Shown here: piece after piece, positions 17,487 through 30,039 of the stretch
How positions within the stretch are numbered: the first letter of the stretch is position 1
How the letters are laid out: each line of letters opens with the position of its first letter
DNA from: Syntrophaceae bacterium
GTDB lineage: Bacteria > Desulfobacterota > Syntrophia > Syntrophales > UBA2185
DNA length: 32,416 nt
Reading direction: 5' to 3'
Assembly: GCA_003153775.1 (NCBI GenBank)
Contig: PMBI01000066.1
Coordinates: 1-32,416 of the forward strand
Program-made: the position numbers and the translations under genes
Notes under the pieces: generated by a model
What the model was told of the DNA's origin: nothing
Databases searched by the model: none
Seen by the model: only the letters and a program-made list of their open reading frames with translations

Positions 17487-19574
17487 TCATGCTTCATCGA
17501 CTGCCTTTAGTCTGTCAATGACCAGTTTCGCCTGAGTTTCTGATACTGCATGGTAATTGAGAAAACGCATGGTAAAAGTTGCTCTTCCCTGAGTTTTTGA
17601 TCTAAGGTCAGTAGCATATCCGAACATTTCCGCCAAAGGAACCTCGGCATTTATTGCCTCTAAAGAAGGCCTTGACTCGATGCTCACGATCTTTCCCCGT
17701 CTCGAAGTGAGATTCCCGATAACGTCACCCATATATTCTTTGGGAACTATGACTTCCACAGACATCATCGGCTCCATCAAGACGGGGTGAGCTCTTCTTG
17801 CTCCACTCTTGAATGCTATGGAGGCCGCTATCTTAAATGCCATCTCGGAAGAATCCACATCGTGAAAGGAGCCATCCACGGCACTGACAATAACATCTAC
17901 CACGGGGAAGCCCGCCAGAACACCTTCCTGTGTAGCCTCGGAAACGCCCCTTGCCACTGCAGGAATATACTCGCCGGGAATAACCCCGCCGACAATCTTA
18001 TTCCTGAATTCAAATCCCCGGCCTGGTTCATTTGGTTCAATCTCAAGCCATACGTGGCCATACTGTCCTCTGCCGCCGGACTGTTTAACAAACTTGCCTT
18101 CAGACCTGATTCTCTTTCTGATAGTCTCCTTGTAAGCTACCTGCGGACTACCGATGTTGGCGCCTAATCCAAATTCTCTTGATAGCCGGTCGACGATAAT
18201 TTCTAAGTGCAGCTCCCCCATCCCCGAGATCAAGGTTTGACCCGTATCTTTGTCGACCTTCACCTTGAAGGAAGGATCTTCACGGGAGATCTTTCTGAGA
18301 GCCACATCTAGTTTTTCCTCATCCGCCTTCGTTTTTGGCTCTATGGCTATGGCAATAACGGGATCGGGAAATTCCAGGGTCTCCAATACAAGAGGGTGTG
18401 CCGTATCACAAAGGGTATCGCCGGTAGTTGTCAGGTTAAGACCCACGGCGGCAGCTATGTCGCCAGTGCGCACTTCCTTAATCTCCTCCCTCTTATTGGC
18501 ATGCATCTTTAGCAAGCGGCCAATGCGTTCCTTTTTCCCTTTGGACACATTATATACATAGGAACCGGCAGAGAGCACGCCTGAATATACCCTGAAATAG
18601 GTCAACTGGCCGACGTAGGGATCAGTCACAATCTTAAATGCCAACGCTGAGAAAGGTTCGTCATCGCCCGGTGTTCTTTCGATCTTTTCCCCCTTACTGC
18701 CCGTGCCGACCACCGGGGGCATATCCAGCGGCGAAGGAAGGTAATCGATAATTGCATCCAAGAGAGGCTGAACACCTTTATTCTTGAAGGCGGAGCCGCA
18801 CAGCACCGGCGTCGCTTTTAACGACAGCGTGGCCTTCCTCAAGGCGCTTATAATTTCATCTTGTGAAAGAGCTTCTTCATTGAGATATTTTCTCATCATG
18901 CTCTCATCGTGATCGGAGAGAAACTCGATGAGCTTCTCTCGTTCTCGACGAGAGGCATCAAGAAGATCGGGCGGAATCTCATTTACGCTGAATTTAGCCC
19001 CCAGGGAATATTCATCGTAGATGATCGCCTTCATACGTATAAGATCGATTATTCCCCGGAAAGATTCCTCCTTGCCAATGGGCATCTGAACGGGTATCGG
19101 ATGTGCCCCGAGTCTGTCGCGAATCGCGGCAACAACCTTCTCAAAATCAGCCCCCACCCTATCCATCTTATTGACAAAGATAATTCGCGGGACGCGATAC
19201 TTATCAGCTTGACCCCAAACTACCTCAGACTGGGGTTCCACGCCACCCACTGCGCAGAAAAGTGCGACAGCACCGTCCAAGATTCTCAAAGATCTTTCCA
19301 CTTCTATAGTGAAGTCAACGTGGCCGGGCGTATCAATGAGGTTCATGCGGTGGTCGCTCCACGTGCATGTAGTAGCCGCAGCCGTGATCGTTATACCCCG
19401 CTCCTGCTCTTGCTCCATCCAATCCATGGTGGCCGTTCCTTCATCGACCTCACCCATTTTGTAGGAGCCGTGCGTATAATAAAGGATGCGCTCGGTTGTT
19501 GTAGTCTTGCCGGCATCAATGTGCGCCATAATGCCGATATTGCGAAGACTTTGTAAAGGAACAATGCGTGCCAA
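17487..19574 (-). CDS. fusA: Translation elongation factor G
   Basis: The 695-residue translocase GTPase starts [21 protein letters not shown]1 is AHIDAGKT at residues 17-24, G2 lies in [15 protein letters not shown]3 is DTPGH and G4 is NKMD. Domain II, domain III ([15 protein letters not shown]), domain IV with [16 protein letters not shown], and domain V ending near [15 protein letters not shown] are all present. The start is TTG at 19572-19574; the codon just before it is an in-frame stop and the next in-frame ATG would remove part of the G domain, so TTG is essentially forced. It lies between rpsG and tuf. Confidence 0.99.
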   Translation of the reverse strand: MARIVPLQSLRNIGIMAHIDAGKTTTTERILYYTHGSYKMGEVDEGTATMDWMEQEQERGITITAAATTCTWSDHRMNLIDTPGHVDFTIEVERSLRILDGAVALFCAVGGVEPQSEVVWGQADKYRVPRIIFVNKMDRVGADFEKVVAAIRDRLGAHPIPVQMPIGKEESFRGIIDLIRMKAIIYDEYSLGAKFSVNEIPPDLLDASRREREKLIEFLSDHDESMMRKYLNEEALSQDEIISALRKATLSLKATPVLCGSAFKNKGVQPLLDAIIDYLPSPLDMPPVVGTGSKGEKIERTPGDDEPFSALAFKIVTDPYVGQLTYFRVYSGVLSAGSYVYNVSKGKKERIGRLLKMHANKREEIKEVRTGDIAAAVGLNLTTTGDTLCDTAHPLVLETLEFPDPVIAIAIEPKTKADEEKLDVALRKISREDPSFKVKVDKDTGQTLISGMGELHLEIIVDRLSREFGLGANIGSPQVAYKETIRKRIRSEGKFVKQSGGRGQYGHVWLEIEPNEPGRGFEFRNKIVGGVIPGEYIPAVARGVSEATQEGVLAGFPVVDVIVSAVDGSFHDVDSSEMAFKIAASIAFKSGARRAHPVLMEPMMSVEVIVPKEYMGDVIGNLTSRRGKIVSIESRPSLEAINAEVPLAEMFGYATDLRSKTQGRATFTMRFLNYHAVSETQAKLVIDRLKAVDEA

Positions 19575-19603
19575 TTAATATTCACCCAAACCTTCAAATA
19601 AAG

Positions 19604-20074
19604 CTAAAACCGGTAGTGGGCAAACGCCTTATTCGCCTCTGCCATCTTGTGAACGCTTTCTCTCTTCTTGACGGAAGCGCCTCTGTTGTTAGCGGCATCG
19701 ATCAATTCGGCGGCAAGCTTTTCTTGCATGGTTTTTTCGGCACGTTCTTTTGCATGAATAATCAACCAGCGAATTGCCAGGGCAACTCTTCTCTCAGGTA
19801 CAACTTCAGTCGGAACCTGATACGTAGACCCTCCGACACGTCGTGATTTTACTTCTATCAGAGGTTTGACGTTACTTACGGCCTTTTCAAAAACTTCCAC
19901 AGGCTGCTCTTTTGTTCTCTTTTCAATAATATCAAAAGCTCCGTAGAACATCGATTCTGCAATGCTTTTCTTGCCCTTCTTCAACAGACAATTAATAAAT
20001 CTCGACACAAGCTTATTATTGTACTTTGGATCCGATATTACTTCTCTTTTTGCTATCTCTCTTCTTCTCGGCAT
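19604..20074 (-). CDS. rpsG: 30S ribosomal protein S7
   Basis: The 156-residue product starts [20 protein letters not shown] and has [20 protein letters not shown], the beta-hairpin region [20 protein letters not shown] (approximately) and the C-terminal [19 protein letters not shown]7 organises the 30S head and touches the E-site tRNA. It starts 13 bases after rpsL, so no long S7-binding spacer like the one in E. coli is present. Confidence 0.99.
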   Translation of the reverse strand: MPRRREIAKREVISDPKYNNKLVSRFINCLLKKGKKSIAESMFYGAFDIIEKRTKEQPVEVFEKAVSNVKPLIEVKSRRVGGSTYQVPTEVVPERRVALAIRWLIIHAKERAEKTMQEKLAAELIDAANNRGASVKKRESVHKMAEANKAFAHYRF

Positions 20075-20087
20075 GACCTATTCTCAC

Positions 20088-20459
20088 TTAGCTCGGCTTC
20101 TTGGCCCCGTATTTTGATCTACCCTGCTTTCTGTCCTGAACTCCGACGGCATCCAGCGTGCCCCTGATAATGTGATACCGTACCCCCGGAAGATCTTTGA
20201 CCCTGCCGCCTCTAACCAAGACAACTGAGTGCTCTTGAAGATTGTGGCCCACTCCCGGAATATAAGATGTCACCTCATAGCCGCTTGCAAGACGAACCCT
20301 TGCGACCTTTCTCAAGGCAGAATTTGGTTTCTTGGGTGTGGAGGTATACACGCGCACGCAAACACCCCGTCTCTGCGGCGAACCGGCCAGAGCAGGCGTT
20401 GACGTCTTCTTTTGAATTTTTGTCCTTCCCTTGCGGACCAATTGGTTCAGCGTCGGCAT
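20088..20459 (-). CDS. rpsL: 30S ribosomal protein S12
   Basis: The 123-residue product starts [20 protein letters not shown]. The decoding-centre loops [15 protein letters not shown] and [13 protein letters not shown] are intact, with lysines at 43 and 88 (the usual streptomycin-sensitive residues) and aspartate 89, which is beta-methylthiolated in many bacteria. AGGGGG precedes the ATG. It lies 57 bases downstream of rpoC with no terminator, which joins the rif and str operons. Confidence 0.99.
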   Translation of the reverse strand: MPTLNQLVRKGRTKIQKKTSTPALAGSPQRRGVCVRVYTSTPKKPNSALRKVARVRLASGYEVTSYIPGVGHNLQEHSVVLVRGGRVKDLPGVRYHIIRGTLDAVGVQDRKQGRSKYGAKKPS

Positions 20460-20516
20460 GATTCCCCCTAAAAGTTTCTTAACTTATGCAATTCGTGCAT
20501 AAAAGATGATTTTCTA

Positions 20517-23500
20517 TCAATTTGTGGCCTTTATGTCAACATCTTTTTCAATTAATTTTTCATCCGTCTCCTGACTTTCCAGTTCGACTGTGCTCTCAGC
20601 ATCCGCCGCTTTGATGCCCAACTTCCTGTACATAGGAAGACCAGTCCCTGCAGGAATCAGTCTCCCCATTATTACGTTCTCCTTGAGCCCTCTTAAATAA
20701 TCTACCTTTCCGGCAAGGCTTGCCTCCGTAAGAACACGTGTTGTCTCCTGGAACGAGGCAGCAGATATGAAACTCTGCGTGCTGAGAGATGCCTTGGTAA
20801 TGCCGAGAAGCATAGGTTCCCCAATAGCGGGCTTTTCCCCCTTACTAACGACTCGCTCGTTTTCTTCCTGGAAACGATATCTTTCCACTTGCTCATCGGC
20901 GATGAATGACGTGTCGCCCGGGTCTTTCACTTTCACCCTGCGCAGCATCTGGCGTACAATTATCTCCATATGTTTGTCATTGATCTTGACACCCTGAAGT
21001 CTGTACACCTCCTGCACCTCATCCACCAAATACCGTGCCAACGCTTTTTCACCTTTGATCGCCAGAAGATCATGGGGATTATGTACGCCATCCATCAGCG
21101 CTTCACCGGCTTGAATCCTGTCGCCTTCCTGAACGCTGACATGTTTTCCCTTGGGAATGAGGTATTCCTTGTCTTCTCCCACATCCGGGGTGATAATTAC
21201 TTTCCTTTTTCCCTTTGCATCTTTACCATATGAAACGGTCCCGTCTATCTCACTTATTACCGCGAACTCCCTGGGTTTTCGAGCCTCAAAGAGCTCTGCC
21301 ACTCTTGGAAGACCTCCCGTGATATCCTTGGTTTTAGTCGTTTCTCTGGGAATCTTGGCAACAATGTCGCCTGCCTTGATCTTATCACCCTCGGAAACCA
21401 CAATATTTGCCCCCACAGGCAAGAGATATCTTGCTACGGCATTGGTACCGGGGAGCTTAACTGTCTTGCCTTTCTCGTCTTTGATGGAAACCCGCGTGCG
21501 TAAGTTGGCACCCTTATATTCGACGATAACCTTTCTTGAAAGACCGGTCACCTCATCGACCTGTTCCTGCATTGTCTTTCCTTCCAATATGTCGCCGTAC
21601 TTTACAGTCCCGTCAACTTCGGCAAGTATCGGTATGGAAAAAGGATCCCACTCCGCAAGCAGATCGCCCGTTTTCACGACGTTGCCATTCTTGACTTTGA
21701 GATGGGCTCCATATGGGACCGGGTATTTCCCGCGGCTTCTGGCCTGTTCGTCAAGGACATGAACTTCTCCGTTCCTGTTCATCACGACGATATCCTTCCC
21801 ATGACCCTTAACAGTGTTGAGGTTCACGTACTTCACAGTGCCGTCATGCCTCGCTTCGAGCGTAGAATGTTCCTCAAACTTTGCAGTACCTCCAATGTGA
21901 AATGTTCGCATGGTGAGCTGAGTTCCAGGTTCGCCGATGGACTGAGCTGCAATGATACCCACGGCCTCGCCTATATTGACGAGATGACCGTGAGCCAAGT
22001 CCCTTCCATAGCACATGGCACAGACGCCCTGTTTTGATTTGCACGTCAGAACCGATCTTATATTTATCCTTTCTATACCAGACTTATCAATTTTCTCTGC
22101 CAGGGTCTCATCTATGGCTTCATTGGCGCGCACCAGTATTTCACCCGTAAAAGGATCCTTTATTTCTTCGAGAGCCACTCTTCCGAGAACTCTTTCTCCG
22201 GCTGCCTCTATAATCTCCCCACCTTCCATCAGGGCTGAAACAAAAATCCCATCGATGGTGTTGCAATCATTTTCGCTTATAATGCAATCTTGGGCAACAT
22301 CGACAAGCCGCCTGGTTAGATATCCGGAATTTGCCGTTTTCAAGGCCGTGTCGGCCAAGCCTTTCCTTGCACCGTGGGTCGATATAAAATATTGAAGAAC
22401 AGTAAGGCCTTCCCGGAAATTTGCAGTAATCGGGGTTTCAATTATTTCCCCTGATGGCTTGGCCATCAGACCCCTCATACCCGCGAGTTGTCTGATCTGA
22501 ACAGCGCTGCCCCTCGCACCAGAATCGGCCATCATATAGATGGGATTCAGACTTTCTCCCTGCCTCTTCGCCCCGGTAGCAGCATCATCTTCTTCTGCAC
22601 CGATGCCGCTTAACATCTCCGCGGCAATCTTTTCTGTCGCCTGTGCCCAGATATCGATGACCTTATTGTAGCGCTCGCCATCGGTAATAAGACCATCCAT
22701 ATACTGAGTCTGTACCTTAAGCACTTCCTTATCAGCCAACGCTACTATGTCTTTCTTGTTCTTCGGGATGACCATATTATGGATCGCAATAGATGACCCC
22801 GAAGACGTAGCGTACTTAAATCCCAAATCCTTAAGTTGATCGGCCAGCAAGACTGCCGTCTTTGCGCCACACGACCGGTAACAATTATCAATAAGGTTCG
22901 CCAGCTCTTTCTTATTCATCACTTTATTGATGACATCGAAAGAAATTTCTTGAGGAATAATATCATAAAGGATGACCCTGCCGACGGTTGTATCTTTCAA
23001 TTCACCGTCAATACGTACTCGCACCTTTGCATGAAGGCGAACGGCATCAGCATCAAGGGCTCTACGGACTTCTCCAGGATCTGAAAAAGTCATCCCCTCG
23101 CCTTTGACGCTGGACCTGGCCCGCGTCAGGTAATATATCCCGAGCACGATATCCTGGCTGGGGTTAATAATTGGCTTCCCATTAGCTGGAGAAAGTATAT
23201 TGTTTGTTGACATCATCAGGACTCTGGCCTCTGTCTGAGCCTCTATGGACAGGGGGACGTGGACGGCCATCTGGTCCCCGTCAAAATCCGCGTTAAATGC
23301 CGTGCAAACCAGCGGATGGAGCTGTATCGCTTTCCCCTCAATTAGGACCGGCTCAAAGGCCTGAATCCCGAGCCTGTGCAAAGTAGGAGCTCTGTTGAGC
23401 ATTACCGGATATTCGCGCACCACTTCATCGAGTGCATCCCATACCTCGGCAGTCTCTCTTTCCACCATCTTCTTAGCGCTTTTCACTGTGGTTACATAAC

Positions 23501-24671
23501 CCTTCTCCTCGAGGCGGTTATAGACAAATGGCTTAAAGAGTTCCAGTGCCATCTTCTTGGGAAGACCACACTGATGAAGCCTGAGATCAGGCCCCACTGT
23601 AATGACCGATCGTCCTGAGTAATCAACCCTCTTGCCAAGCAGGTTCTGTCTGAACCTGCCCTGTTTCCCCTTCAGCATGTCGGAGAGAGACCTGAGAGGC
23701 CTCTTATTGGAACCTGTGATGGCTCTGCCTCTTCTGCCGTTATCGAAGAGGACGTCAACTGCCTCCTGGAGCATTCTCTTTTCGTTTCTTACTATGATCT
23801 CCGGGGCATTTAATTCCTGCAGGCGTTTCAGACGGTTGTTCCTGTTGATTACCCGCCTGTAAAGATCGTTGAGGTCGGATGTCGCAAAACGGCCACCGTC
23901 CAGTGGCACCAGAGGTCGTAGATCCGGCGGGATGACAGGCAAAACCGTGAGAACCATCCATTCAGGTCTGTTTGTCTTGGATTTCTTCAGAGACTCGATC
24001 ACTTTCAATCTCTTCACAAGCTTTTTCTTCTTGGTATCAGAAACGGTCGATCTTAGCTCTTCACGCAGTTCCTCATCAATCTTTATCAGATCAATTTCGA
24101 CAAGAAGTTTTCTAACGGCCTCGGCTCCAATCCCGACTTCAAAAGCATCTTCACCGTATTGTTCGCGTAACTCACTTAGCTCTTCCTCAGTCAGAAGCTC
24201 CCTTTTTTTCAGGGGAGTGTTCTTGGGATCCAGCACTATCCAGGACTCGAAATAAAGAACCTTTTCCAGTTCCTTCAGACTCAAATCGAGGACATTTCCT
24301 ATCCGGCTCGGAAGACTCTTGAGAAACCATATGTGAGCAACCGGCGTAGCCAGGGTAATGTGGCCCATCCTCTCTCTGCGGACCTTTGATTGGATAACCT
24401 CTACGCCGCATTTCTCACATATAACGCCGCGATACTTCATCCGCTTATAGCGGCCACAGAGACATTCGTAATCTTTCACGGGGCCGAATATTTTTGCGCA
24501 AAACAGTCCATCTCTTTCCGGCTTGAATGTCCTGTAATTAATCGTCTCAGGTTTCTTGACCTCACCATGGGACCAGGAAAGTATCTTCTCCGGCGAAGCA
24601 AGCGACATCTTGATTGCGCTGAACCTGATTGGATCCTTCGGTTTTTCAAAATAACTAAAAATATCTTCCAC
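20517..24671 (-). CDS. rpoC: DNA-directed RNA polymerase beta' subunit
   Basis: The 1384-residue product holds the catalytic magnesium site NADFDGD at residues 460-466. The N-terminal zinc site is C70, C72, C85 and C88 ([18 protein letters not shown]). The second zinc site is formed by the Cys in [13 protein letters not shown] and by [15 protein letters not shown]. The bridge-helix region ([17 protein letters not shown]) and the trigger-loop region with [20 protein letters not shown] are intact. Length agrees with non-split beta'. The start is GTG at 24669-24671 with GGGAG about 10 bases upstream. It follows rpoB by 87 bases. Confidence 0.99.
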   Translation of the reverse strand: MEDIFSYFEKPKDPIRFSAIKMSLASPEKILSWSHGEVKKPETINYRTFKPERDGLFCAKIFGPVKDYECLCGRYKRMKYRGVICEKCGVEVIQSKVRRERMGHITLATPVAHIWFLKSLPSRIGNVLDLSLKELEKVLYFESWIVLDPKNTPLKKRELLTEEELSELREQYGEDAFEVGIGAEAVRKLLVEIDLIKIDEELREELRSTVSDTKKKKLVKRLKVIESLKKSKTNRPEWMVLTVLPVIPPDLRPLVPLDGGRFATSDLNDLYRRVINRNNRLKRLQELNAPEIIVRNEKRMLQEAVDVLFDNGRRGRAITGSNKRPLRSLSDMLKGKQGRFRQNLLGKRVDYSGRSVITVGPDLRLHQCGLPKKMALELFKPFVYNRLEEKGYVTTVKSAKKMVERETAEVWDALDEVVREYPVMLNRAPTLHRLGIQAFEPVLIEGKAIQLHPLVCTAFNADFDGDQMAVHVPLSIEAQTEARVLMMSTNNILSPANGKPIINPSQDIVLGIYYLTRARSSVKGEGMTFSDPGEVRRALDADAVRLHAKVRVRIDGELKDTTVGRVILYDIIPQEISFDVINKVMNKKELANLIDNCYRSCGAKTAVLLADQLKDLGFKYATSSGSSIAIHNMVIPKNKKDIVALADKEVLKVQTQYMDGLITDGERYNKVIDIWAQATEKIAAEMLSGIGAEEDDAATGAKRQGESLNPIYMMADSGARGSAVQIRQLAGMRGLMAKPSGEIIETPITANFREGLTVLQYFISTHGARKGLADTALKTANSGYLTRRLVDVAQDCIISENDCNTIDGIFVSALMEGGEIIEAAGERVLGRVALEEIKDPFTGEILVRANEAIDETLAEKIDKSGIERINIRSVLTCKSKQGVCAMCYGRDLAHGHLVNIGEAVGIIAAQSIGEPGTQLTMRTFHIGGTAKFEEHSTLEARHDGTVKYVNLNTVKGHGKDIVVMNRNGEVHVLDEQARSRGKYPVPYGAHLKVKNGNVVKTGDLLAEWDPFSIPILAEVDGTVKYGDILEGKTMQEQVDEVTGLSRKVIVEYKGANLRTRVSIKDEKGKTVKLPGTNAVARYLLPVGANIVVSEGDKIKAGDIVAKIPRETTKTKDITGGLPRVAELFEARKPREFAVISEIDGTVSYGKDAKGKRKVIITPDVGEDKEYLIPKGKHVSVQEGDRIQAGEALMDGVHNPHDLLAIKGEKALARYLVDEVQEVYRLQGVKINDKHMEIIVRQMLRRVKVKDPGDTSFIADEQVERYRFQEENERVVSKGEKPAIGEPMLLGITKASLSTQSFISAASFQETTRVLTEASLAGKVDYLRGLKENVIMGRLIPAGTGLPMYRKLGIKAADAESTVELESQETDEKLIEKDVDIKATN

Positions 24672-24758
24672 TATATTATATCTCCCGATTGTTAGAGGGT
24701 TATCAAGTGCAAACCGTAAATTCTAAATACCTCCAAAACAACATTGCGTTTGACGTTC

Positions 24759-27700
24759 TCATTCTTCTTCCATTAAGTCCACATCAAGGCAAAGACTCTG
24801 CAGTTCCTTGACAAGAACATTGAATGATTCTGGCAGCCCAGGTTCAAATGTATGCTCACCTTTCACAATAGCTTCGTATATCCTCGTTCTGCCTGCCACA
24901 TCATCGGACTTAACCGTAAGGAACTCCTGCAGTGAGTAAGCAGCGCCATAGGCTTCCATGGCCCACACCTCCATTTCACCGAGCCTCTGACCACCAAACT
25001 GCGCTTTTCCGCCAAGCGGCTGTTGAGTCACTAAGGAATAGGGCCCAATGGACCTTGCATGAATTTTGTCATCAACAAGGTGATGTAACTTCAGCATATA
25101 AATCATGCCGACCGTGACCTCCTGATCAAACGGGTCGCCGGTCTTTCCGTCAAAAAGAACAGTCTGTCCATTCTCAGGAAGACCCACCTTCTTCAGCATA
25201 TCCCTGATTTCATTTTCTTCTGCACCATCAAAAACCGGGGTAGAAACCAAAATGCCCCTCTTTAATTTACTTATAAATTCTCTGAGCTTATCCTCGGAGA
25301 TACCGTCGATAAAACTATCAAAATCAGGCGAGGAATAAATGCTTCGCAATTCTTTTTTCAACCGATCGGTACTGTGATGCTTTTCCAGCATGGCATTAAT
25401 CTTCTCACCCAAGCCTTTTGCTGCCCAGCCTAAATGCGTCTCGAGAATCTGCCCGACATTCATACGTGAAGGAACCCCTAAAGGATTCAGAATGATATCA
25501 ACGGGTGTTCCGTCCTTAAAATACGGCATATCTTCTTCAGGGAGTATCCTCGACAATACCCCTTTATTACCGTGCCTGCCGGCCATCTTGTCGCCTACGG
25601 ACAATCCTCTCTTGATGGCGATATAGACTTTGACCATTTTGATCACTCCCGGGGGAAGTTCATCGCCTGCCTTCAGCTTGCTGATCTTCTCCTCAAAGAA
25701 TGCCTCAATGATCTCCTTTTTTCTCTCATAATTTGCAACCAAAGTGCCTATCTTTTCTTCTGTTGCCTCATCACGGACGAGAGAAATGTCCTTCCACAGG
25801 CCAAAAGGTATTTTTTCCAGAGTTTCTTTTTCAATCAGCTCTCCTTTTTTCAGGAACATCTTCTTCTTCTTTGGATCGACCAGCTTTGAGGCAGAAGTTT
25901 TTCCGACGAGCATGCCGGCGATATTGTTCTTGACGCTTTCGGTGATGATTCTGATTTCGTCATCACGGTCTTTATACAAATCCCCCATGGCTTCATCTTC
26001 GATGGATTGCGTCCTGTGGTCCCTTTCAGAACCCTTTCTGGTAAATACTTTGGCGTCTATCACCGTACCTTCAACACCCGGAGGAACCCGAAGAGATGTG
26101 TCTCGAACGTCGCTTGCCTTTTCACCAAATATCGCCCTAAGCAGCTTTTCTTCAGCGGATAATTGAGTCTCTCCTTTCGGAGTGATCTTCCCCACAAGAA
26201 TATCCCCTGATTTCACAAATTCGCCCATCCTGACAATGCCGCTTTCGTCAAGGTTTCTGAGGGCATCCTCTCCCACGTTAGGAATATCTCTTGTGATCTC
26301 CTCTTTACCCAGCTTCGTATCTCTCGCCATCGTCTCGAATTCTTCAATGTGAATCGACGTGTAGATGTCATCTTTTATGAGTCTTTCGCTTACCAGTATC
26401 GAATCTTCATAGTTGTATCCCCCCCACGACATAAAAGCGACCATCACGTTTCGCCCTAATGCAAGTTCCCCGGAATCAGTGGCGGGACCATCAGCAATGA
26501 TATCACCCTTGCTGACCAAATTTCCCTTATTCACAATCGGCTTCTGGTTAAAGCAGGTATCCTGGTTTGAGCGCTGATACTTGGAAAGGTTATAGATATC
26601 AACGCCCGTGTCAAGCTCATCCTCTCCATCCCCGTCACACTTGATAACAATCCTTGCAGCGTCCACCTGCTCAACTACTCCGGAGCGCTTCGCCACAACA
26701 ACCGCGCCCGAGTCCCTCGCAACAATAGATTCCATCCCCGTACCCACTATGGGAACTTCGGGCCTCAAAAGGGGAACTGCCTGTCGTTGCATATTGGAAC
26801 CCATGAGGGCCCGGTTGGCATCATCATGCTCAAGAAACGGTATCGATGCTGCCGCAATACTTACGAGTTGATCCGGAGATACATCCATCAAATTGATCTC
26901 GGTCGGCGGAATATTGAGAAAATCGCTTCCCTTTCTGGCAGAAACGAGTTCTCCGACAAACCTCCCTCTGCCGTCAAGGGCCATATCGGCCGGTGCGATA
27001 ATATACTTTTCCTCTTCAATGGCTGTCAGGTAGCGAACTTCGTCAAGAACCCTGCCGTTATTGACTACTCTGTAAGGTGTTTCTATAAAACCGAATGGAT
27101 TGACCCGTGCATACGTGCTGAGGGAGACGATGAGACCTATATTGGGGCCTTCCGGCGTTTCAACAGGACAGATACGGCCATAATGGGTAGGATGAACATC
27201 TCTGACCTCAAACCCTGCCCTTTCACGCGTTAGGCCGCCAGGGCCAAGGGCGGAAAGTCTTCTCTTGTGGGTAATTTCCGAGAGGGGATTGGTCTGATCC
27301 ATGAACTGGGAAAGTTGGCTGCTTCCAAGAAACTCATTCACAACGGCAGAAACAGGTTTGGCGTTGATGAGCTCATGCGGCATCATGGTTTCAATATCCT
27401 GGAGGCTCATCCTCTCCTTGATGGCCCTCTCTATCCGAACCAGACCAATGCGGTACTGATTTTCTATCAGTTCGCCGACCGACCGGATTCTGCGGTTTCC
27501 CAAGTGATCAATATCGTCTACACTGCAGTCACCAGAACCATTTTTCAGATCAATCAGGTATTTGACGGCGGCAAGGATATCCTCATTGCGAAGCACTGTC
27601 ACGTCTATCGGGACATCCAGGCGTAGCTTGTAATTCATTTTGGCCCTTCCGACGTCCGAGAGGTCGTAACTTGCAGGATCAAAAAAGAGACTGTTGAAAA

Positions 27701-28850
27701 ACTTATGTGCCGTCTCCGGTGTCGGCGGGTTACTCGGCCTCAACCTTCTGTATATCTCGATTATTGCCTCTTCTTCATTCTCAATCTTATCGATGAGCAG
27801 AGTATCCTTAATTGAAGCATTGGATCTTTCCTCGTCCATGTAGATAAACCGAAGCTCCTGAACCCCCTTCCCGCTGACCAGCTCCAGGCCGTCGACTGTC
27901 AACTCTTCATTACATCTCAACAATACTTCGCCGGTGTTGGGGTCCTTTATATCTGAGGCAAGAATTTTTCCGACTATGTCTGATTCTTTAATCTGTATCC
28001 TCTTGATCTTCAGATCAGTCATTCTCTTGATGTGTGCTTTGGTAAACTTCCGCATCTTCTTAATAATCACTTCACCGGATCCTGGCTCCTTTATATCTTC
28101 GAGGGCCTTCTCACCTACGAGTGACTCATCCACAACCATATAAAACTTATTATGGTCTACAAATACCTTCTCGATATTGTAAAAATAACTGAGGAGGAAT
28201 TCCGTAGAGTTTGCCATAGCCTTAAATAGAATCGTCACAGGCATCTTTCTTCGCCTGTCGATCCTCACATACAGAAGATCTTTTGAATCAAATTCAAAAT
28301 CCAGCCAAGACCCTCTGATAGGTATGATCCTCGCTGAATAAATCAGCTTCCCGCTGGCGAGGGTTTTCCCTTTATCGTGATCAAAGAATATACCCGGCGA
28401 TCTGTGAAGCTGGCTAACGATGACCCTTTCCGTGCCATTCATGATGAAGGTGCCGTTATCCGTCATCAAGGGGATTTCTCCGAAGTATATCTCCTGCTCC
28501 TTTATGTCCCGGATTGTCTTATGCCCAGAGGTACGATCAGCATCGAAGACAACCAGCCTCACGACGATTTTCAAAGGAGCGGCATACGTCATGCCTTTTT
28601 GGATACATTCCTTCACGTCATATCTGACGTCTCCGATTTTGTAACTTACAAATTCGAGCGAACACTTCCCGCTAAAGTCGGAGATTGGGAAAACGCTCTT
28701 GAATGCACCCTGAAGTCCAAAGAGCCCCCGCTCGAGCGGGGCTACTTCCTTCTGAAGAAACTTCTCGTAGGACTTCTTCTGAATATCAATCAGATTTGGT
28801 ATTTCTAAGATCTTTCTTATACGGCCAAAATTCTTTCTAAACTCGTTCAT
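24759..28850 (-). CDS. rpoB: DNA-directed RNA polymerase beta subunit
   Basis: The 1363-residue product starts [20 protein letters not shown]. The rifampicin-binding region (about residues 508-536) reads [20 protein letters not shown] and then [11 protein letters not shown], with the residues equal to E. coli Q513, D516, H526, R529 and S531 all of sensitive type. Further landmarks are [40 protein letters not shown] and [25 protein letters not shown] lies 4-5 bases before the ATG at 28848-28850; the in-frame start at 28931 would add 27 residues, including two Cys, unlike the family. Confidence 0.99.
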   Translation of the reverse strand: MNEFRKNFGRIRKILEIPNLIDIQKKSYEKFLQKEVAPLERGLFGLQGAFKSVFPISDFSGKCSLEFVSYKIGDVRYDVKECIQKGMTYAAPLKIVVRLVVFDADRTSGHKTIRDIKEQEIYFGEIPLMTDNGTFIMNGTERVIVSQLHRSPGIFFDHDKGKTLASGKLIYSARIIPIRGSWLDFEFDSKDLLYVRIDRRRKMPVTILFKAMANSTEFLLSYFYNIEKVFVDHNKFYMVVDESLVGEKALEDIKEPGSGEVIIKKMRKFTKAHIKRMTDLKIKRIQIKESDIVGKILASDIKDPNTGEVLLRCNEELTVDGLELVSGKGVQELRFIYMDEERSNASIKDTLLIDKIENEEEAIIEIYRRLRPSNPPTPETAHKFFNSLFFDPASYDLSDVGRAKMNYKLRLDVPIDVTVLRNEDILAAVKYLIDLKNGSGDCSVDDIDHLGNRRIRSVGELIENQYRIGLVRIERAIKERMSLQDIETMMPHELINAKPVSAVVNEFLGSSQLSQFMDQTNPLSEITHKRRLSALGPGGLTRERAGFEVRDVHPTHYGRICPVETPEGPNIGLIVSLSTYARVNPFGFIETPYRVVNNGRVLDEVRYLTAIEEEKYIIAPADMALDGRGRFVGELVSARKGSDFLNIPPTEINLMDVSPDQLVSIAAASIPFLEHDDANRALMGSNMQRQAVPLLRPEVPIVGTGMESIVARDSGAVVVAKRSGVVEQVDAARIVIKCDGDGEDELDTGVDIYNLSKYQRSNQDTCFNQKPIVNKGNLVSKGDIIADGPATDSGELALGRNVMVAFMSWGGYNYEDSILVSERLIKDDIYTSIHIEEFETMARDTKLGKEEITRDIPNVGEDALRNLDESGIVRMGEFVKSGDILVGKITPKGETQLSAEEKLLRAIFGEKASDVRDTSLRVPPGVEGTVIDAKVFTRKGSERDHRTQSIEDEAMGDLYKDRDDEIRIITESVKNNIAGMLVGKTSASKLVDPKKKKMFLKKGELIEKETLEKIPFGLWKDISLVRDEATEEKIGTLVANYERKKEIIEAFFEEKISKLKAGDELPPGVIKMVKVYIAIKRGLSVGDKMAGRHGNKGVLSRILPEEDMPYFKDGTPVDIILNPLGVPSRMNVGQILETHLGWAAKGLGEKINAMLEKHHSTDRLKKELRSIYSSPDFDSFIDGISEDKLREFISKLKRGILVSTPVFDGAEENEIRDMLKKVGLPENGQTVLFDGKTGDPFDQEVTVGMIYMLKLHHLVDDKIHARSIGPYSLVTQQPLGGKAQFGGQRLGEMEVWAMEAYGAAYSLQEFLTVKSDDVAGRTRIYEAIVKGEHTFEPGLPESFNVLVKELQSLCLDVDLMEEE

Positions 28851-28955
28851 ATTATCCTTTTGTGTTATTGTATATTTGCAAGCACAGAATCGGTTATCCC
28901 TGTCTCCCGGGATTACAAAATCTCTAAACAATAATTCTACTATCTCATCTGCCCG

Positions 28956-29342
28956 CTACTTAATTTCTACGGTGCCTCCCACTTCCTCTATCTTCTTCTT
29001 TATGTCTGCTGCTTCTTCTTTCGAAACACCCTCCTTAATCGGCTTCGGTACGCCATCTACCAAGTCTTTGGCTTCTTTAAGCCCGAGACTGGTAAGGGCT
29101 CTGACAACCTTGATAACCTGAATTTTCTGTTCGCCGAATCCCGTCAGAATGGCATTAAATTCTGTCTTCTCCTCTGCCTGCGCTGCTTGTTCAGGCCCTG
29201 CAGAAACTTGAGCCACTGCCATAGGCGCGGCTGCGGATACGCCGAATTTTTCTTCCAGTTCCTTCACTAACTCAGAAAGTTCAAGAACCGTCATTTCTTC
29301 AATAAATTTTATGACATCATCTTTTGTAATTTTACTGGCCAT
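28956..29342 (-). CDS. rplL: 50S ribosomal protein L7/L12
   Basis: The 128-residue product has an N-terminal dimerisation helix region ([20 protein letters not shown]), an Ala/Pro-rich hinge near residues 36-57, and the C-terminal domain ([40 protein letters not shown]), which recruits translational GTPases. L12 forms the stalk with L10. In the 105-base gap before rpoB there is a small ATCCC/GGGAT stem without a T-run, which could be a processing or attenuation element but is weak. Confidence 0.99.
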   Translation of the reverse strand: MASKITKDDVIKFIEEMTVLELSELVKELEEKFGVSAAAPMAVAQVSAGPEQAAQAEEKTEFNAILTGFGEQKIQVIKVVRALTSLGLKEAKDLVDGVPKPIKEGVSKEEAADIKKKIEEVGGTVEIK

Positions 29343-29365
29343 CTTTCTTATCCTCTCCTGTATAT

Positions 29366-29890
29366 TTAGTTTCCTGATTGTTTTTTTGCACGATAAGCGT
29401 CAAGCGCGCAGATAAAGCTTCTCGGAACCCCGCTTAAAACGGTAACCAGCGAAGTTTGGACTCCTACCATAACGGAAAGAAGTTTTCCGAGAAGGACCTC
29501 TCTGCTCGGCAACTCCGACAGCGCTCTTAGCTGATCTTTGCTCAATACCTTGCCATTTAGCATACCGACCCTTATTTCCAGCTCGGCGTTCTTTTTGGCA
29601 AATTCGACTAACACCTTTGTCGGCCGGACCACATCCCCACGGTTCAAGAGGATAGCCAATGGTCCTTTGAAATACTCTTTCAGCCCGCTAAAATCGGTAT
29701 TTTCCGAGGCAATTCCGAGCAGCGTGTTCTTAACGACTCGCAGTTCAGTGCCTGACTTGCGTAAAGTATTTCTCAGGACAGTCAGCTTCTCAACGTTCAT
29801 GCCGGAATATCCGGCAAGAACCGCCAACTTGGTGTCTCTCAGTTTTTCATGAAGCTCAGCTACAACCTTCTCCTTAGTTCTCCGATCCAA
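29366..29890 (-). CDS. rplJ: 50S ribosomal protein L10
   Basis: The 174-residue product starts [20 protein letters not shown]. The N-terminal globular domain binds 23S rRNA near L11 ([33 protein letters not shown]) and the C-terminal helix carries L12 dimers. The start is TTG at 29888-29890; an in-frame stop lies two codons before it and AGGGGG is about 7 bases upstream, so TTG is well supported. It is preceded by an L10-leader element, which points to feedback control by the L10-L12 complex. Confidence 0.98.
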   Translation of the reverse strand: MDRRTKEKVVAELHEKLRDTKLAVLAGYSGMNVEKLTVLRNTLRKSGTELRVVKNTLLGIASENTDFSGLKEYFKGPLAILLNRGDVVRPTKVLVEFAKKNAELEIRVGMLNGKVLSKDQLRALSELPSREVLLGKLLSVMVGVQTSLVTVLSGVPRSFICALDAYRAKKQSGN

Positions 29891-29895
29891 TCTTT

Positions 29896-30039
29896 AACCC
29901 CCTTTCATTACATTAAATTTGTAGAACTTCTACCTCTTGTAAACAAGAATGTCATCAGAAGTCAGAGAACTGTTCATGATACAGGGGAGTTCCTAAGTAT
30001 GATGTACATTACTGAATCAAATTACTGCAAAACCATCTA
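29896..30039 (-). promoter_or_regulatory. rplJ 5' leader between L10 element and start codon
   Basis: This part of the 352-base rplA-rplJ gap contains CCCCTGTA on the minus strand (29987-29980), which is perfectly complementary to TACAGGGG in the apical part of the L10 leader (30080-30073). There are also two small dyads next to the ribosome site: TCTTGT-TT-ACAAGA (29935-29948) and GTAGAAGTTCTAC (29921-29933). They could form alternative structures that expose or hide the rplJ start. No T-run makes any of them an intrinsic terminator. Confidence 0.45.

Noticed and set aside
18909-19556. Plus-strand 215-codon frame opposite fusA
   Set aside because: It lies wholly antisense to the EF-G GTPase domain and shows no protein-family features.
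27280-27340. Possible rifampicin-resistance changes in rpoB
   Set aside because: All key positions of the rifampicin region are of the sensitive type; the T in QTNP replaces a variable residue.
28860-28925. ATCCC/GGGAT stem between rplL and rpoB as an attenuator
   Set aside because: The stem is only five bases and no T-run follows, so an intrinsic attenuator is not supported; an RNA-processing role cannot be excluded.
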